A stretch of DNA of 54,527 nucleotides from positions 1-54,527 of the forward strand of contig JADHZC010000002.1 in assembly GCA_015657545.1 (NCBI GenBank), read 5' to 3'. The notes under the pieces are model-generated. The model had not been told where the DNA came from and did not search any database. It saw nothing but the letters and a program-made list of their open reading frames with translations. Origin of the DNA: Rickettsia sp. (GTDB taxonomy: Bacteria; Pseudomonadota; Alphaproteobacteria; Rickettsiales; Rickettsiaceae). Made by a program: the position numbers and the translations under genes. Positions 1 to 8,796 of the stretch are shown here, piece after piece; the stretch's first letter is position 1; every line of letters begins with the position of its first letter.

Positions 1-138
1 TTCTGTCATGGAGAATAGACTAAGGTTTAGAGAATTATATAATAAACAAATATCAATAAAAGTAAAATTTATAATTTTGGTAAAAAAATTTTTATATTAA
101 TATTTAGTTATATAAATATCTTATTAGTAATGATGATA

Positions 139-354
139 TTAATATCTGTGAATTACCCTTCCTTTATCTAAATCATAAGGTGTCATTTCTATTCTTATTT
201 TGTCTCCTACTAAAATTCTGATTCTGTTTTTTCTTATTCTACCAGAGGTATGTGCTATGATCTCATGATCATTAGATAATTTTACCTTAAATGTTGCATT
301 TGGTAATAATTCAAGAACCTCCCCGTCCATTTGTATTAAACTCTCTTTAGGCAT
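139..354 (-). CDS. infA: Translation initiation factor IF-1
   Basis: Small OB-fold protein that binds the 30S A site during initiation. The 71-residue product has the family's usual length (about 72) and is recognisable end to end: an N-terminal [11 protein letters not shown], then [12 protein letters not shown], the [12 protein letters not shown] core and the closing [19 protein letters not shown]. The start is the first ATG and leaves no extension. It is divergent from the large flavoprotein gene, with about 170 nt of AT-rich DNA between them that may hold both promoters. Nothing odd is seen. The 138 nt downstream to the window edge show no clear gene or terminator. Confidence 0.97.
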   Translation of the reverse strand: MPKESLIQMDGEVLELLPNATFKVKLSNDHEIIAHTSGRIRKNRIRILVGDKIRIEMTPYDLDKGRVIHRY

Positions 355-528
355 TCTATATAGATGATAATTATTCTAAATATTTAATGTAAGTAACCAT
401 TCTAGTGTAAACTGTTTATTATTTAATAATAACTCTCAATTATTACTAAGTAAATCTTGTTATGAGCATTATATATCATTATTTTAATATATCTATTTAA
501 ATTTTATTAGTTAAATCATTATATAAAC

Positions 529-3500
529 ATGTTTTTAGGATTTAATTTAAATTTTGAAGATTTTTCTAGTACAAAAGGTCTAAAGAAGATAGATAAAATA
601 TTTTTAGATTTTATTAAAATAAAGGATAAAGAAATATTTGATATTTTAATACAATCTAGAAAAGATAATATATCAATAGAAAAATCTAAAAAATATGAAT
701 TGATAATTATAAAATTACCTATATTGCTAGAAAAATTTTTAGCTACAAAATTTAATTTATATGATCAATTAGAGTCAATTAGTAATAGACAAGAAGATTA
801 TCAGATTATATATGAAGCAAAAAAAAGTTTTATACAAAGATATGTTTTACACAGATATACAGAAAATTCTTATAAAGAAATTGATTTTGATTCTATCTCT
901 TTTAAAATTCAAAAAATTTTAGGAAAGTTTTCTGAATTACAATTTGCTAAGCAAATTCTATTTTATATGAAAGATATAGATAAATTTTCAAAAGAGATTG
1001 ATTTATTTGTTCAATATAGTGCTTATATGATTTTTACTAATAGTGAAATATTTCTTTTTAATGTATCGAGAAAAAAAGATCCTGATAATTTCTTAAGATC
1101 ATATAAGATTGATCAATTTGCTAAAAAAATTTCTTTTAATTTTGATTATAGAGATTCTATAAATTCAGATAAAATATCTTCTTTAGAGAGTAGATATTGT
1201 ATTTATTGTCATAAAAAAAATAAAGATTCCTGTAGTAAAGGATTGCATATTATAAGCAATCAATATAAAGATTCTAAATTGAAAGGTTGCCCTTTAAATC
1301 AAAAAATATCAGAGATGAATTACTTAGTTTCTTTAGGCTATTATATAGCTGCTATGTCTGTGATAATTTTAGATAATCCTATTTTTGCTTTAACAGGAAA
1401 ACGGATTTGTAATGATTGTGAACTATCTTGTATATATCAAAAGCAAGATCCAGTGAATGTTCCATCTATTGAATCAAATATCTTAGAAGTTGTTTTGTCT
1501 ATGCCTTATGGGGCTGAGATTTATTTTTTATTAACTAAATGGAATCCTTTGAATTTTCTTTTTCCTTCTCCTTGTGAGTATAGTTCACGTAATGTTTTAG
1601 TTGCTGGTATTGGTCCGGCTGGAATTGCTATATCTCATTATCTTTTGAATTTAGGACATAATGTATTTGCTATAGATGTTTCTGCTATTAAGGAATTAAA
1701 AATAGAATATAAAAAACCTATTAAATATTGGTATGAATTTTTAAAAGAAATTTCTAATGAATATAGTTATGGATTTGGAGGAGTTAGTGATTATGGAATT
1801 ACATCTAGATGGAATAAAAGTAATTTGCATTTGAGTAGAATTTTACTTACAAGAAGAGAAAATTTTCATCTTTGGGGTAATGTTAGATTAGGTAGTAGTT
1901 TATCTATAAAAAATGCTTTTAAAATGGGTTTTGACCATATAATTCTTTCCTTAGGTGCTGGAAGACCTAAGGCTTTTAAGTTTGCCAATTATTTTTCCAG
2001 AAATATTTATACTTCTAATGAATTTTTAATGCGAATTAATCAATCTAAGCCTTATTTATGGAAAGATATTGATCAGTTATTTATTGTAAGATTGCCAATT
2101 GTAATTTTAGGCTGTGGTCTTAGTGCTATTGATTCTGCTGTAGAGGCAATACAATATTATATTGCTCAGCTTGAAGATTTTGAAGAAAAATATTTAAGAT
2201 TATTACAATATAATCCTGCTTTAGAGCAGTTATTTTCTTGTGAAGAAGAAGTTATAATTAAGGAATTTTTAGAAGATTCTCGAGCTTTATCTAAACTGGA
2301 TAATTTAGGAAAAATTTCTTTTTTAAAGAAAAAAAATGCTGTTACAATTTTATCAAGATCTAGAGTTCAAAACTCTTCTGCTTATAGTGAAAATTTTTCA
2401 GAGATAGAATTTGCTCTTTCTATGGGCATTATTTTTGAAGAAAATGCAAAAATTAAGGATCTAAAATATGGTGATGATGGTATGCTAAATCAAATATATT
2501 TGGAATCTAAAATTTTACCGGTTAATTTTTTTATTACGGCAATAGGTAATTTTTCAAATGATTTTTTTGAAAATAAAAAGTATTTTGACTTCGAATCTAA
2601 ATATTTTCTTAACATAGATAAAACAATTAGTTATTTGGGTGATTGTAATCAATTTTATGTTGGAAGCGTTGTAAAAGCTTTAGCGAGCGCAAAAGATTCC
2701 TTTTTTGCTATTCATAATGCTTTAATGAGTAAAGAGCCCAAATATAATTATCAGCTTTTGTATAATGAAATGAAGTTTAAATTCACTTCATGTCTTGTTT
2801 CTATAAAAAAGATTTCTTCAAAAATTTTGCTTTTAAAAGTTAGATCTCCTTCAATAGCTACTAATTTTCAACCAGGACAATTTTGTAGATTATCATCAGC
2901 TTTGCATAAAGAAGATAATTTATTTGCACCAAAATTTTTTACAATTTTTGATGTTGATCTATATAAAGGGGAAATAGATTTTGTAATTTCTATTACTGAT
3001 GTTAAATATCAAAAAATAAAAAAAATTTTTTCACGAGGTTCTCATATAAGTCTTTTGGGTCCTTCTGGTACTGGAATTAGCATAAATGAGCAAGAATATA
3101 GTTCTAAAATAGTTATTTTTATAGCAAAAGATATAAGGATTGCATCTATTTATCAGATAGCTAAATATTTTAAACTCAAAAAATTTAAAATAATATTATT
3201 TTTATCTTTTTCTACTCAAGAATATATGTTTTTTTTAGAAAAATTTTCTCAAATTGCAGATGATATATTTGTAAATATTGAAGATGTAAGTTCTTGTACA
3301 ACAAAAATTTTACAAGCCTCTATATTTACATCTATTAAATTAGCTATGTCAAAAGATTATGTAAATTCTTATTTTATTAATGCTGATGAAATATTTCTTT
3401 CGTTAGATAATAAATCATTATCTGAAATTTTGTTTTTAGATAATATAGACAAATCTAAATTAAGATATTTTCATAATGATAGATCTGTTTTTTGTGCTGC

Positions 3501-3663
3501 TAAAGGAATTTGTGGATCATGCATCGTAAAAAAACCTGGGAGTGAAGAATATATTTTTGCATGTCGTAAACATATATATAATTTTAATTTATTGGACACA
3601 AACAGCTCTTCTATTAATCCAATTTCTTCCTTAGAAAATATAAAAAAAATACTTACAATATAA
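529..3663 (+). CDS. Fused GltD-like / PyrK-like FAD and iron-sulfur oxidoreductase (Nfn-type architecture)
   Basis: A 1044-residue redox protein. Residues 1-220 match nothing I recognise. Then comes a GltD-type double iron-sulfur region: Cys224, 227, 235 and 254 (the last in GCPLNQ), then Cys294, 297 and 301, followed by PVNVPSIE as in glutamate synthase small subunits. The FAD motif GIGPAG is at 360-365 and a second dinucleotide-binding GCG at 528-530. From about residue 755 a ferredoxin-reductase/PyrK-like module begins (QPGQF at 781-785) and ends in a [2Fe-2S] motif with Cys989, 995, 998 and 1012. This is the domain content of NfnB plus NfnA (NADH-dependent ferredoxin:NADP oxidoreductase) on one chain. 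The actual reaction, glutamate synthase partner or transhydrogenase, is not shown by sequence. Its stop lies 1 nt from the convergent dnaE stop. Confidence 0.75.
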   Translation: MFLGFNLNFEDFSSTKGLKKIDKIFLDFIKIKDKEIFDILIQSRKDNISIEKSKKYELIIIKLPILLEKFLATKFNLYDQLESISNRQEDYQIIYEAKKSFIQRYVLHRYTENSYKEIDFDSISFKIQKILGKFSELQFAKQILFYMKDIDKFSKEIDLFVQYSAYMIFTNSEIFLFNVSRKKDPDNFLRSYKIDQFAKKISFNFDYRDSINSDKISSLESRYCIYCHKKNKDSCSKGLHIISNQYKDSKLKGCPLNQKISEMNYLVSLGYYIAAMSVIILDNPIFALTGKRICNDCELSCIYQKQDPVNVPSIESNILEVVLSMPYGAEIYFLLTKWNPLNFLFPSPCEYSSRNVLVAGIGPAGIAISHYLLNLGHNVFAIDVSAIKELKIEYKKPIKYWYEFLKEISNEYSYGFGGVSDYGITSRWNKSNLHLSRILLTRRENFHLWGNVRLGSSLSIKNAFKMGFDHIILSLGAGRPKAFKFANYFSRNIYTSNEFLMRINQSKPYLWKDIDQLFIVRLPIVILGCGLSAIDSAVEAIQYYIAQLEDFEEKYLRLLQYNPALEQLFSCEEEVIIKEFLEDSRALSKLDNLGKISFLKKKNAVTILSRSRVQNSSAYSENFSEIEFALSMGIIFEENAKIKDLKYGDDGMLNQIYLESKILPVNFFITAIGNFSNDFFENKKYFDFESKYFLNIDKTISYLGDCNQFYVGSVVKALASAKDSFFAIHNALMSKEPKYNYQLLYNEMKFKFTSCLVSIKKISSKILLLKVRSPSIATNFQPGQFCRLSSALHKEDNLFAPKFFTIFDVDLYKGEIDFVISITDVKYQKIKKIFSRGSHISLLGPSGTGISINEQEYSSKIVIFIAKDIRIASIYQIAKYFKLKKFKIILFLSFSTQEYMFFLEKFSQIADDIFVNIEDVSSCTTKILQASIFTSIKLAMSKDYVNSYFINADEIFLSLDNKSLSEILFLDNIDKSKLRYFHNDRSVFCAAKGICGSCIVKKPGSEEYIFACRKHIYNFNLLDTNSSSINPISSLENIKKILTI

Positions 3664-3664
3664 T

Positions 3665-6600
3665 TTATAATATATTTTTACTTTGTATTTTCGCAAAAAA
3701 ACCATTTTTTAATTTTAATATAAATGACAAAGAAGAGTTTTTGAGCTCTATTTCTGATTTATTTTTAATGTTTTTTATAGATTTAAGGATTTGTTCAGAA
3801 TTTTCTAAATAAAAATTTAGTTCGAAATTTTTATTTGTTAAATAATTTATTAATGGAATTATATTTTTTACGATTATTTTACCATTAGAATTATAACATT
3901 TGAGAAGTAGCATGGTTTTTATCGTTAAAAACTTACCAAAATTGCTTAATAGCTCTTCATCAAATATATTAACTTCTAACATGCCTTTTGTATCAGAGAT
4001 ATTTAATATTAAAAATCTTCCTCTTTTAGACATTCTAGAAAATTTTTTAACTACTACCCCTGCGAATTCAAAACTTGTCAAGATTTTTCTATTTTGTAGA
4101 ATATAGGTAGAATTTCTTATGTTGCATTTATCAATCATAGAGTGATATTCCATTAAAGGATGATATTTTATGAACATTCCGAGTGATTCAAATTCTTGTA
4201 AAGCTAATTCTGAAATATTATATTCATTGGTAGGAGATAATAATATTTCATTAGAATTTTGTGATATAGATAAAAAATTTTTTTGATAAGAGTCCTTATT
4301 TTTATGAAAATATACTGAATATTGTAGTAATTTACTTAGAGATTCAAGAATTTGTTTTCTGTTTGAATGTAAACTAGAAAAAGCATCTGACTTTATAAGA
4401 TTTTCTAATATTCTTTTATTTAGTAATTTTGTGTCAATTCTTTCTAAAAAATTTATAATATTCAAAAATTTTCCATTTTTTTTTCTTTCGTTATAAATTG
4501 CAATAGCTAGATTTTTAGGCATATTTTTGATTGCCAATAATGCAAAAATAATATCTTTTTCATTATTTATAGGATTCGAAAAAAAAATTTCAGATTCGTT
4601 GATAGAAGGTGGTAGCATTTTAATATCTAGATTTTTTAAATCATCAACTAAGTAAAATATCTTGTCACTATCATGAATTTCTAAATTCAGCAAAGAAATC
4701 ATAAATTCTGTAGGGTAATATGCTTTCAGATATGCGGTTTGATAAGAAATCACTCCATATGCGGATGCATGAGATTTGTTAAATCCATATCCTGCAAATT
4801 TAGCTACATGATCAAATATTAGTTTGGCTGTTTGTTTTTCTATGTTATTTTCTAAGGATCCTTTTAGAAAATTTTTTTCTTGTTCAGCCATTTCAGATTT
4901 GATTTTTTTACCCATTGCTCTTCTTAAAAGATCTGCTGAGGCTATAGTATAATTTGCAAGTTTTTGAGCAATTTCAATAACTTGTTCTTGGTAAATAATA
5001 ATGCCATAAGTTTCTTTTAAGATAGGTTCTAGCATTGGATGCATATATTCTATCTTTTCTTCTCCATGTTTCCTTTTAATATAGGAACTTATATTATCCA
5101 TAGGGCCTGGTCTATATAATGCTCCAAGAGCAATAATGTCACTTATATTATCTGGTAATAATTCTCTTAATGCAGATTTAATGCCTTGGCTTTCAAACTG
5201 AAATATTCCTGTGCTTAAGCCTTTTGACAATAATTTGTAGGGTTTTGTATCACTAAAATCTATTTTATTTATGTCCAAATTTATTTGTTTTTCTTTTAAT
5301 TTGTTAACAGTGTTTTGTATTAGAGACAAAGTTTGAAGACCTAAAAAATCGAATTTTACTAAACCTGCCATTTCTGCATATTTCATAGAATATTGTACTG
5401 TAATTATTCTAGAATTTTTATCTTTTTGTACAGGTACTTTATTTACAATTTTATCTGCAGAAATTACTATACCAGCTGCATGAGTAGAAGAATTTCTATA
5501 TAATCCTTCTAATTGGAGAGATACTTCTAAAACTTTTTTTATTAATTCAGTATTTTCTGGAAATAATGCATTTTCTTTTCCTTGAAAAGCTAAATTTAAT
5601 TCTTTAACTTCTTTAATTGCTTGTATTAAAGTAACTGGGGATACAGCATTAAAGGGTACTAATTCAGTAAGATAGTCTGCTATTTCGTATCTTAAACCCA
5701 ACACTCTTGATACATCTTTAATTACTGCTTTAGCTTGTAATTTTCCAAAAGTAATAATGTGCGCTATTCTATCATAACCATATTTGTTTAACACATACTC
5801 TATAACCTGGTCTCTTTTCTCCTGACAAAAATCTATATCAAAATCTGGCATAGATACTCTTTCAGGATTTAAAAATCTTTCAAATAATAATCCGTATTCT
5901 ATTGGATCTAGATCAGTTATTCCAAGGGTCCAAGCGATTATTGAACCAGCACCGGAGCCTCTTCCTGGCCCAACAGCTATGTCATTTTTTTTACTCCAGT
6001 TAACAAAATCAGCAACTATTAGAAAATATCCTGCAAAATCCATATCTATAATTATGCTTAGCTCATAATCTAGTCTTTTTTTATATAAATCCCAATCAAA
6101 AGCTTTTTTGTTGAATTTTGCTAATAATCCTGCGTTTGCATTTTCTATTATTATATCTTTTTCCTGTCTTTTTTCAGAAAATTTGGGGAAACTGGGTTTT
6201 TTTACTGAATGCGGAGTAAATGAACATCTTTGTACAAGATACATACTATTTTCTATAGCTGATGGTATGTCATTAAAAATTGTAGAGATTTCTTTTTGAT
6301 CTTTAAAATAAAATTCTTGGGAAAGTTTTTTTCTTTGTGGTGCATTTAGTTTTTCTCCTGAGGATATGCATCTTAATACATCATGAAATTGAAATTTTTC
6401 TTTTGAGTGAAATAATATTTTATTAGTTGCTAGTAACGGAATTTTTAAATCATAAGCTATATTTATATAATTTTCTTCTATAATTTGTTCATTAAGGAGA
6501 TTATGTCTCATGATTTCAAAATAGAACCTATCTCCAAAAACAGATAGTAATTTTTTACTTAAAGAAACAGCATTATCTATTTTTTTGCTTAAGATACTTT

Positions 6601-7027
6601 TTCCAATAGCTCCTTCGTCATAAGCTGATAATATTATTAAGCCTTCGTTATAAGCAAATAGATCTGATTCTGTAATATATGGAAAAGGCATGTCTAAATT
6701 TTCTGAAAAACTTTTACTAATTAATTGTAAAAGATTTTTGAATCCTAGTTCATCTTTAGAGATAATCAATATCTCAGAGTAAAAATTTAGTTCTGGAAAT
6801 ATTATATTTAAAATGCAAGCTGATATTGGTTGAATATTATATTTTTTACTTAAAGTAGAAAATTCTAATGCTCCAGACATATTATGTCTATCACTTAAAC
6901 ATAATGCGGGCATTTTATATTTTTGAGCTAATATAAGAAGATCTTCTATTTTGAGGATGCTTTCTAAAAAAGAATATGAGCTTTGAGATCTAAAATGTAC
7001 AAAATTGGTATTTTTGATATGAGACAT
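3665..7027 (-). CDS. dnaE: DNA polymerase III alpha subunit
   Basis: Replicative polymerase of the holoenzyme; 1120 residues, slightly shorter than the roughly 1160 of E. coli DnaE. An N-terminal PHP domain begins FVHFRSQSSYSFLE, where the usual HS-x-YS is QS-x-YS, as expected for a non-catalytic PHP. The palm has GPGRGSGAGS and the catalytic PDFDIDF (Asp395 and Asp397), with the third Asp at 560 in KFDFLGL. The helix-hairpin and OB-fold region follow, and a short C-terminus remains. Start is the ATG at 7027. It is divergent from the anchored glutaredoxin and converges on the upstream flavoprotein with 1 nt between stop codons, so there is no room for a separate terminator. Confidence 0.97.
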   Translation of the reverse strand: MSHIKNTNFVHFRSQSSYSFLESILKIEDLLILAQKYKMPALCLSDRHNMSGALEFSTLSKKYNIQPISACILNIIFPELNFYSEILIISKDELGFKNLLQLISKSFSENLDMPFPYITESDLFAYNEGLIILSAYDEGAIGKSILSKKIDNAVSLSKKLLSVFGDRFYFEIMRHNLLNEQIIEENYINIAYDLKIPLLATNKILFHSKEKFQFHDVLRCISSGEKLNAPQRKKLSQEFYFKDQKEISTIFNDIPSAIENSMYLVQRCSFTPHSVKKPSFPKFSEKRQEKDIIIENANAGLLAKFNKKAFDWDLYKKRLDYELSIIIDMDFAGYFLIVADFVNWSKKNDIAVGPGRGSGAGSIIAWTLGITDLDPIEYGLLFERFLNPERVSMPDFDIDFCQEKRDQVIEYVLNKYGYDRIAHIITFGKLQAKAVIKDVSRVLGLRYEIADYLTELVPFNAVSPVTLIQAIKEVKELNLAFQGKENALFPENTELIKKVLEVSLQLEGLYRNSSTHAAGIVISADKIVNKVPVQKDKNSRIITVQYSMKYAEMAGLVKFDFLGLQTLSLIQNTVNKLKEKQINLDINKIDFSDTKPYKLLSKGLSTGIFQFESQGIKSALRELLPDNISDIIALGALYRPGPMDNISSYIKRKHGEEKIEYMHPMLEPILKETYGIIIYQEQVIEIAQKLANYTIASADLLRRAMGKKIKSEMAEQEKNFLKGSLENNIEKQTAKLIFDHVAKFAGYGFNKSHASAYGVISYQTAYLKAYYPTEFMISLLNLEIHDSDKIFYLVDDLKNLDIKMLPPSINESEIFFSNPINNEKDIIFALLAIKNMPKNLAIAIYNERKKNGKFLNIINFLERIDTKLLNKRILENLIKSDAFSSLHSNRKQILESLSKLLQYSVYFHKNKDSYQKNFLSISQNSNEILLSPTNEYNISELALQEFESLGMFIKYHPLMEYHSMIDKCNIRNSTYILQNRKILTSFEFAGVVVKKFSRMSKRGRFLILNISDTKGMLEVNIFDEELLSNFGKFLTIKTMLLLKCYNSNGKIIVKNIIPLINYLTNKNFELNFYLENSEQILKSIKNIKNKSEIELKNSSLSFILKLKNGFFAKIQSKNIL

Positions 7028-7150
7028 AAAAAAAATAATATTTTTTAAAGAAAATTTTCATAGACTATTGACATAAAATAATTCTACATCCTAATCTTCA
7101 TAATTGATATTAATCTATTTTAAAACAGGTATACATATTATTTTATTGTT

Positions 7151-7519
7151 ATGCAAAAATTTTTACACTTTGTTAAGGAGCATTCATATTTAACTTTATT
7201 TTTAGCTCTATTTTTTGTGATCTTTATTTGGTCATTTTATAAAATTTTTTCTGATAATCCTAAAGAGTCCATTAGAAAATCTGTATTATCTTCTCAAAAG
7301 ATAGTTTTATATTCTAAAAAAGATTGTTTTTTTTGTAAAGAGGTTGAAAAAATACTGAATTTGTATAATTTACATTATTCTATAATAGATATTACAAACA
7401 ATCCTGAATTGCATATTGCTTTATCTAAGCAAACTAATCAAACAACTGTCCCTTATATTTTTGTGGATAATAGATTTTTAGGAGGGTGGAATGAATTAAA
7501 TAAAATTTTACAAAATTAG
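7151..7519 (+). CDS. Membrane-anchored glutaredoxin
   Basis: A 122-residue protein with one hydrophobic segment (about residues 13-30), a short linker and a glutaredoxin fold. The active site is CFFC at 59-62 (monothiol and dithiol forms both use this position), the cis-proline motif TVPY at 99-102, and the glutathione-binding FLGGW at 109-113. The basic KEH before the hydrophobic stretch suggests a signal anchor, but which side of the membrane the fold faces cannot be decided from this alone; cysteine redox sites on such anchors often face the periplasm. The domain itself is full length (about 70 residues). It stands alone, divergent from dnaE and about 210 nt before the HU gene. Most bacterial glutaredoxins are soluble, so the anchor is unusual. 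Confidence 0.8.
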   Translation: MQKFLHFVKEHSYLTLFLALFFVIFIWSFYKIFSDNPKESIRKSVLSSQKIVLYSKKDCFFCKEVEKILNLYNLHYSIIDITNNPELHIALSKQTNQTTVPYIFVDNRFLGGWNELNKILQN

Positions 7520-7728
7520 ATATAATGGATATCAATTTTCATTAGTTTTGTATAGCATTTGGGTATCAATATATGAAATTTTTCTTAAATAATATAAAAA
7601 CTTTTATATTAAGCTATTGTAGAAGAATATTTAGTTGATATATAATAGTTAGGTATCCAGGATTTTTTGGACTATGTTTTTATTGCTGATAATTTTTATT
7701 TTTACTTAAATTATGTAGAGGTTTTATA

Positions 7729-8010
7729 ATGAATAAAGGAGAATTGGTTACTTCTATTTCAGAAAAAGTAGATTGTACTAAAATAGTAGCCGAAAAATTT
7801 TTAAATTCTGTAATGGAAGCCGTTCTAGAGTCTTTGCAGAAGGGTAATGATGTTAACCTTATAGGTTTTGGTACTTTTTATGTAAAAGATAGAAAGGAAA
7901 GAGTAGGGCGTAATCCTAAAACAGGTGAAAAAATGATGCTAAAAGCTTATAGGCAACCCTCCTTTAGAGCGGGTAAAAGGATGAAGGAGTTGTGTAATGA
8001 GCAAAATTAA
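7729..8010 (+). CDS. hup: HU-family DNA-binding protein
   Basis: Histone-like dimeric protein that bends and compacts DNA. The 93 residues cover the whole family fold: N-terminal helices (MNKGELVTSISEKV), the GFGTFYVKDRKER beta region, the arm with GRNPKTGEKM, and the closing helix SFRAGKRMKELC. GRNPxTG with the arm basic residues is the HU/IHF hallmark; the sequence reads as HU rather than IHF. A clear AGAGG ribosome-binding site sits 9 nt before the ATG, one of few good Shine-Dalgarno sites in the window. Placement next to clpP-clpX recalls the common clpP-clpX-lon-hup cluster, here without lon and in a different order. Confidence 0.94.
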   Translation: MNKGELVTSISEKVDCTKIVAEKFLNSVMEAVLESLQKGNDVNLIGFGTFYVKDRKERVGRNPKTGEKMMLKAYRQPSFRAGKRMKELCNEQN

Positions 8011-8113
8011 ATTTTTAACTATATAAAATATAGTGAATGTTATTAACATGCATCAATAAAAATTATGCAAATATTTTTTTAATATATTAGTATTTAATAA
8101 AAAATTTTTTAAA

Positions 8114-8740
8114 ATGAACATGCATGTTCCAATAGTTATAGAAAGAACTTCTAGAGGGGAAAGATCTTACGATATTTATTCTAGATTATTAAAAGAGAGA
8201 ATTATATTTGTTTATGGTCCTATAGAGGATTATATGGCAAATATTATTGTTGCTCAGCTTCTTTTTCTTGAAGCAGAAAACCCTAAAGATGATATTTTTA
8301 TGTATATTAATTCTCCTGGTGGAGTTGTAAGTTCTGGTCTTGCTATTTATGATACTATGCAATATATCAGTCCCAAAATTTCTACTTTATGTGTAGGTCA
8401 GGCATGCTCTATGGCTGCTACTTTATTATTAGCTGGTGATAAAGATATGAGATATGCTTTGCCAAATTCTAGAATTATGATACATCAACCACTTGGTGGT
8501 TATAAAGGGCAAGCATCAGACATACAGATTCATGCAAATGAAACATTGAAAATAAAAAACCTTATACATCAAATTTATGCAAATCATACTGGTAAAACTG
8601 TAAAAAAAATTGAAGAAAAAACTGATAGAGATTTTTTTATGTCTGCTAATGAAGCTTTAGAGTTTGGTATCATAGATAAGATAATTGAAAATAGATCTGA
8701 AATTATAAATAACAAAAATAGTCAAAAAGACGTTAAATAA
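8114..8740 (+). CDS. clpP: ATP-dependent Clp protease proteolytic subunit
   Basis: Serine protease that forms the tetradecameric chamber fed by ClpX. The catalytic triad is visible: Ser99 in GQACSMAAT, His124 in MIHQPLGG and Asp173 in TDRDFFMS, with the same spacings as E. coli (25 and 49). Length 208 is typical. The start at [16 protein letters not shown] aligns with other alphaproteobacterial ClpP N-termini, which contain a short propeptide. clpX follows 56 nt downstream on the same strand, so the two are probably cotranscribed. A perfect 14-nt palindrome overlaps the start codon region. Confidence 0.97.
   Translation: MNMHVPIVIERTSRGERSYDIYSRLLKERIIFVYGPIEDYMANIIVAQLLFLEAENPKDDIFMYINSPGGVVSSGLAIYDTMQYISPKISTLCVGQACSMAATLLLAGDKDMRYALPNSRIMIHQPLGGYKGQASDIQIHANETLKIKNLIHQIYANHTGKTVKKIEEKTDRDFFMSANEALEFGIIDKIIENRSEIINNKNSQKDVK
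8116..8129. promoter_or_regulatory. Perfect 14-nt palindrome over the clpP start
   Basis: GAACATGCATGTTC is a perfect inverted repeat covering codons 1-6 of clpP. Its core AACATGCAT also occurs upstream at 8045-8053, about 70 nt away in the leader. The two copies could be an operator, but the second lies in coding sequence and nothing else supports a regulator. The site resembles but does not match LexA boxes (GAAC-N4-GTTC in Gram-positives, GTTC-N7-GTTC in alphaproteobacteria). Confidence 0.2.
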
Positions 8741-8796
8741 AATAATGATTTTTAGATATTTAATAGCAATTTAATATTTAGCAATAAGGTAGCATA

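Noticed and set aside
7462..7470. TGTGGATAA, a possible DnaA-box match
   Set aside because: Single copy inside the anchored glutaredoxin coding sequence, with no cluster or unwinding element around it.
8116..8129. LexA box at clpP
   Set aside because: Spacer of six between GAAC and GTTC fits neither the Gram-positive (four) nor the alphaproteobacterial LexA pattern.
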